Part shown: in pieces, positions 62,911 through 64,000 of the stretch
Position numbering within the stretch: the first letter of the stretch is position 1
How the letters are laid out: every line of letters starts with the position of its first letter
Assembly: GCF_010468565.1 (NCBI RefSeq)
Contig: NZ_WUEG01000004.1
Coordinates: forward strand, 317,925 to 381,924
Direction of reading: 5' to 3'
From: Allomuricauda sp. TY007
Lineage (GTDB): Bacteria; Bacteroidota; Bacteroidia; Flavobacteriales; Flavobacteriaceae
Length of the DNA: 64,000 bases
The notes under the pieces: generated by a model
The model's database searches: none
The model's input: only the letters and a program-made list of their open reading frames with translations
What the model was told of the DNA's origin: nothing
Translations under genes and position numbers: made by a program

Positions 62911-64000
62911 TTATTTGTTTACGAAATCAATAACCAACTTGGTTATAAAATCAATTTGCTCATCGTCCAACTCCGTGTGCATGGGGAGCGAAATAACCTC
63001 TTCCACCAATTGATTGGTCACAGGAAAATCTTCTTCATTGTAACGGTCGTCCGCATAGGCTTTTTGCTTATGCAACGGAACCGGATAATATACACCACAA
63101 GGAACGTTGTTATCATTTAAATGTTGCACGAGTGCATCTCTTTTGCCATTGGTAATCCGTAATGTATATTGGTGAAATACGTGGCAATCACACACACTTT
63201 TCTCGCTATCGCAACCGCATGATATTTTTGGCACTACAATATGCTCCTGTCCTTTAAATGCCGTTGAATATTTTGATGCTGCCTCCCATCGTTTCTGGTT
63301 GTAAAAGTCCAATTTGGGCAGCTTTGCCCTTAAAACTGCCGCTTGAATGGAGTCCAACCTGGAATTCACACCTACCACATCATGATAATATCTTTTGTAC
63401 ATACCGTGGTTCACGATACCACGAATGGTATGTGCCAAATCATCATCGTTGGTAAAAATGGCTCCGCCATCTCCATAACAGCCCAAATTTTTGGACGGAA
63501 AGAAAGAAGTGGCCCCTACATGTCCAATTGTCCCAGCCTTTTGTTTGGAACCATCTTTGGAGAAATAAGACCCCCCAATGGCCTGCGCATTATCTTCAAT
63601 TACATACAGATTGTGTTTTTTGGCCAAGGCTATAATCTCATCCATATTGGCGCACTGCCCAAATAAATGTACGGGCACAATGGCCTTTGTTTTTGGTGTA
63701 ATGGCCTTTTCTATGGCCTTCACATCAATATTAAAAGTATCGGGTTCCACATCCACCAAAACTGGGGTCAATTGTAAAAGACCTATCACCTCAACCGTTG
63801 CGGCAAAAGTAAAGTCGGCCGTAATTACCTCATCGCCCGGTTTCAACCCGAGCCCCATCATGCAAATTTGAAGAGCATCCGTCCCGTTGGCACAGGGAAT
63901 CACATGTTTTACGCCCAAATATTCCTGCAACTCATTTTGAAAAGCCTGTACATGAGGTCCGTTTATGAACGCAGAGGAATCCAAGATTTCTGCAATGGCT
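62911..64000 (-). CDS. DegT/DnrJ/EryC1/StrS-family aminotransferase, 5' end outside the window
   Basis: The open frame continues beyond the right edge; the first visible residues are AIAEILDSSAFINGPHV. About 363 residues are seen. The PLP-dependent nucleotide-sugar aminotransferase fold has CANGTDALQICMMGLGLKPGDEV, VPVHLFGQCANMDEI, the PLP-binding lysine in TSFFPSKNLGCYGDGG and HQYTLRITNGKRDALVQHL. A Cys-rich insertion CGCDSEKSVCDCH precedes this last stretch. It likely makes an amino sugar for surface polysaccharide with galE. Confidence 0.93.
   Translation of the reverse strand, partial: AIAEILDSSAFINGPHVQAFQNELQEYLGVKHVIPCANGTDALQICMMGLGLKPGDEVITADFTFAATVEVIGLLQLTPVLVDVEPDTFNIDVKAIEKAITPKTKAIVPVHLFGQCANMDEIIALAKKHNLYVIEDNAQAIGGSYFSKDGSKQKAGTIGHVGATSFFPSKNLGCYGDGGAIFTNDDDLAHTIRGIVNHGMYKRYYHDVVGVNSRLDSIQAAVLRAKLPKLDFYNQKRWEAASKYSTAFKGQEHIVVPKISCGCDSEKSVCDCHVFHQYTLRITNGKRDALVQHLNDNNVPCGVYYPVPLHKQKAYADDRYNEEDFPVTNQLVEEVISLPMHTELDDEQIDFITKLVIDFVNK

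Overview
The window reads as chromosomal DNA of a marine-type Flavobacteriaceae (Bacteroidota), most like the Muricauda/Allomuricauda/Flagellimonas group. This rests on Bacteroidota promoters of the form TTTG-N19-TAnnTTTG, few Shine-Dalgarno sequences, the alternative complex III gene actA, Bacteroidota-typical families (DUF2723, DUF5916, tricorn-like protease, PorT-like barrel, an ExbB/ExbD/ExbD cluster), and the order rplM-rpsI-rpsB-tsf-pyrH-frr. The genus is inferred from gene content and was not tested. Most of the window is core genome. I see no CRISPR array, transposase, integrase or prophage.

Layout. 1-1434: the 5' part of actA (pentaheme-type subunit of alternative complex III, minus strand), then a SPOR-domain gene. 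1450-6034: infB, nusA and rimP on the minus strand with a shared promoter and a hairpin in the leader. 6277-9675: a very large secreted PA14/TSP3/C-type-lectin protein. 9847-15493: a YkgJ cysteine-cluster protein, tRNA-Gln, a DUF2723 membrane glycosyltransferase-like protein, a repeat-rich spacer, a cysteine-free thioredoxin and a CBS protein. 15538-18589: metallophosphoesterase, CutC and a glycosylasparaginase-like lipoprotein. 18841-23779: polA followed by a small accessory stretch (DUF4375 protein, ParD/ParE pair, RadC-like JAB protein). A degenerate second copy of the polA 3' end lies downstream of the DUF4375 gene. 23846-29895: NIPSNAP lipoprotein, thioredoxin-like protein, tricorn-type protease, an unknown protein and a TauE/SafE-type transporter.

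29892-36887 is a tyrosine/homogentisate degradation locus. A MarR regulator is divergent from hppD-hmgA-fahA-flavin reductase-(AT-rich TIMP-like gene)-aminotransferase, and a palindrome lies in the divergent spacer. Together these genes convert 4-hydroxyphenylpyruvate through homogentisate to fumarate and acetoacetate. A DUF5916 outer-membrane protein converges on the locus. 39735-44322 is the ribosomal/translation cluster; its rpsB is extended by a helix-hairpin-helix module. 44398-50433: an RND/MMPL exporter, asnS, rpoN and a PAP2-like membrane protein. 50428-55544 (minus): PorT-like barrel, two ExbD, a membrane protein, ExbB, tRNA-Ser, type I asparaginase and TatD. 55620-60174: a retropepsin-like protein, then odhB and sucA (2-oxoglutarate dehydrogenase E2 and E1). 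60385-64000: a NagX/HGSNAT-like acyltransferase, an unknown small protein, galE and a DegT-family aminotransferase that runs off the right edge.

The least expected signals are the duplicated polA tail around the DUF4375 gene, the HhH extension on ribosomal protein S2, the hairpin ahead of rimP-nusA-infB, the lectin-like giant protein, the CxC...CxCH cluster in the DegT enzyme, and several families of palindromic intergenic repeats. None clearly amounts to a new defence or secretion system.
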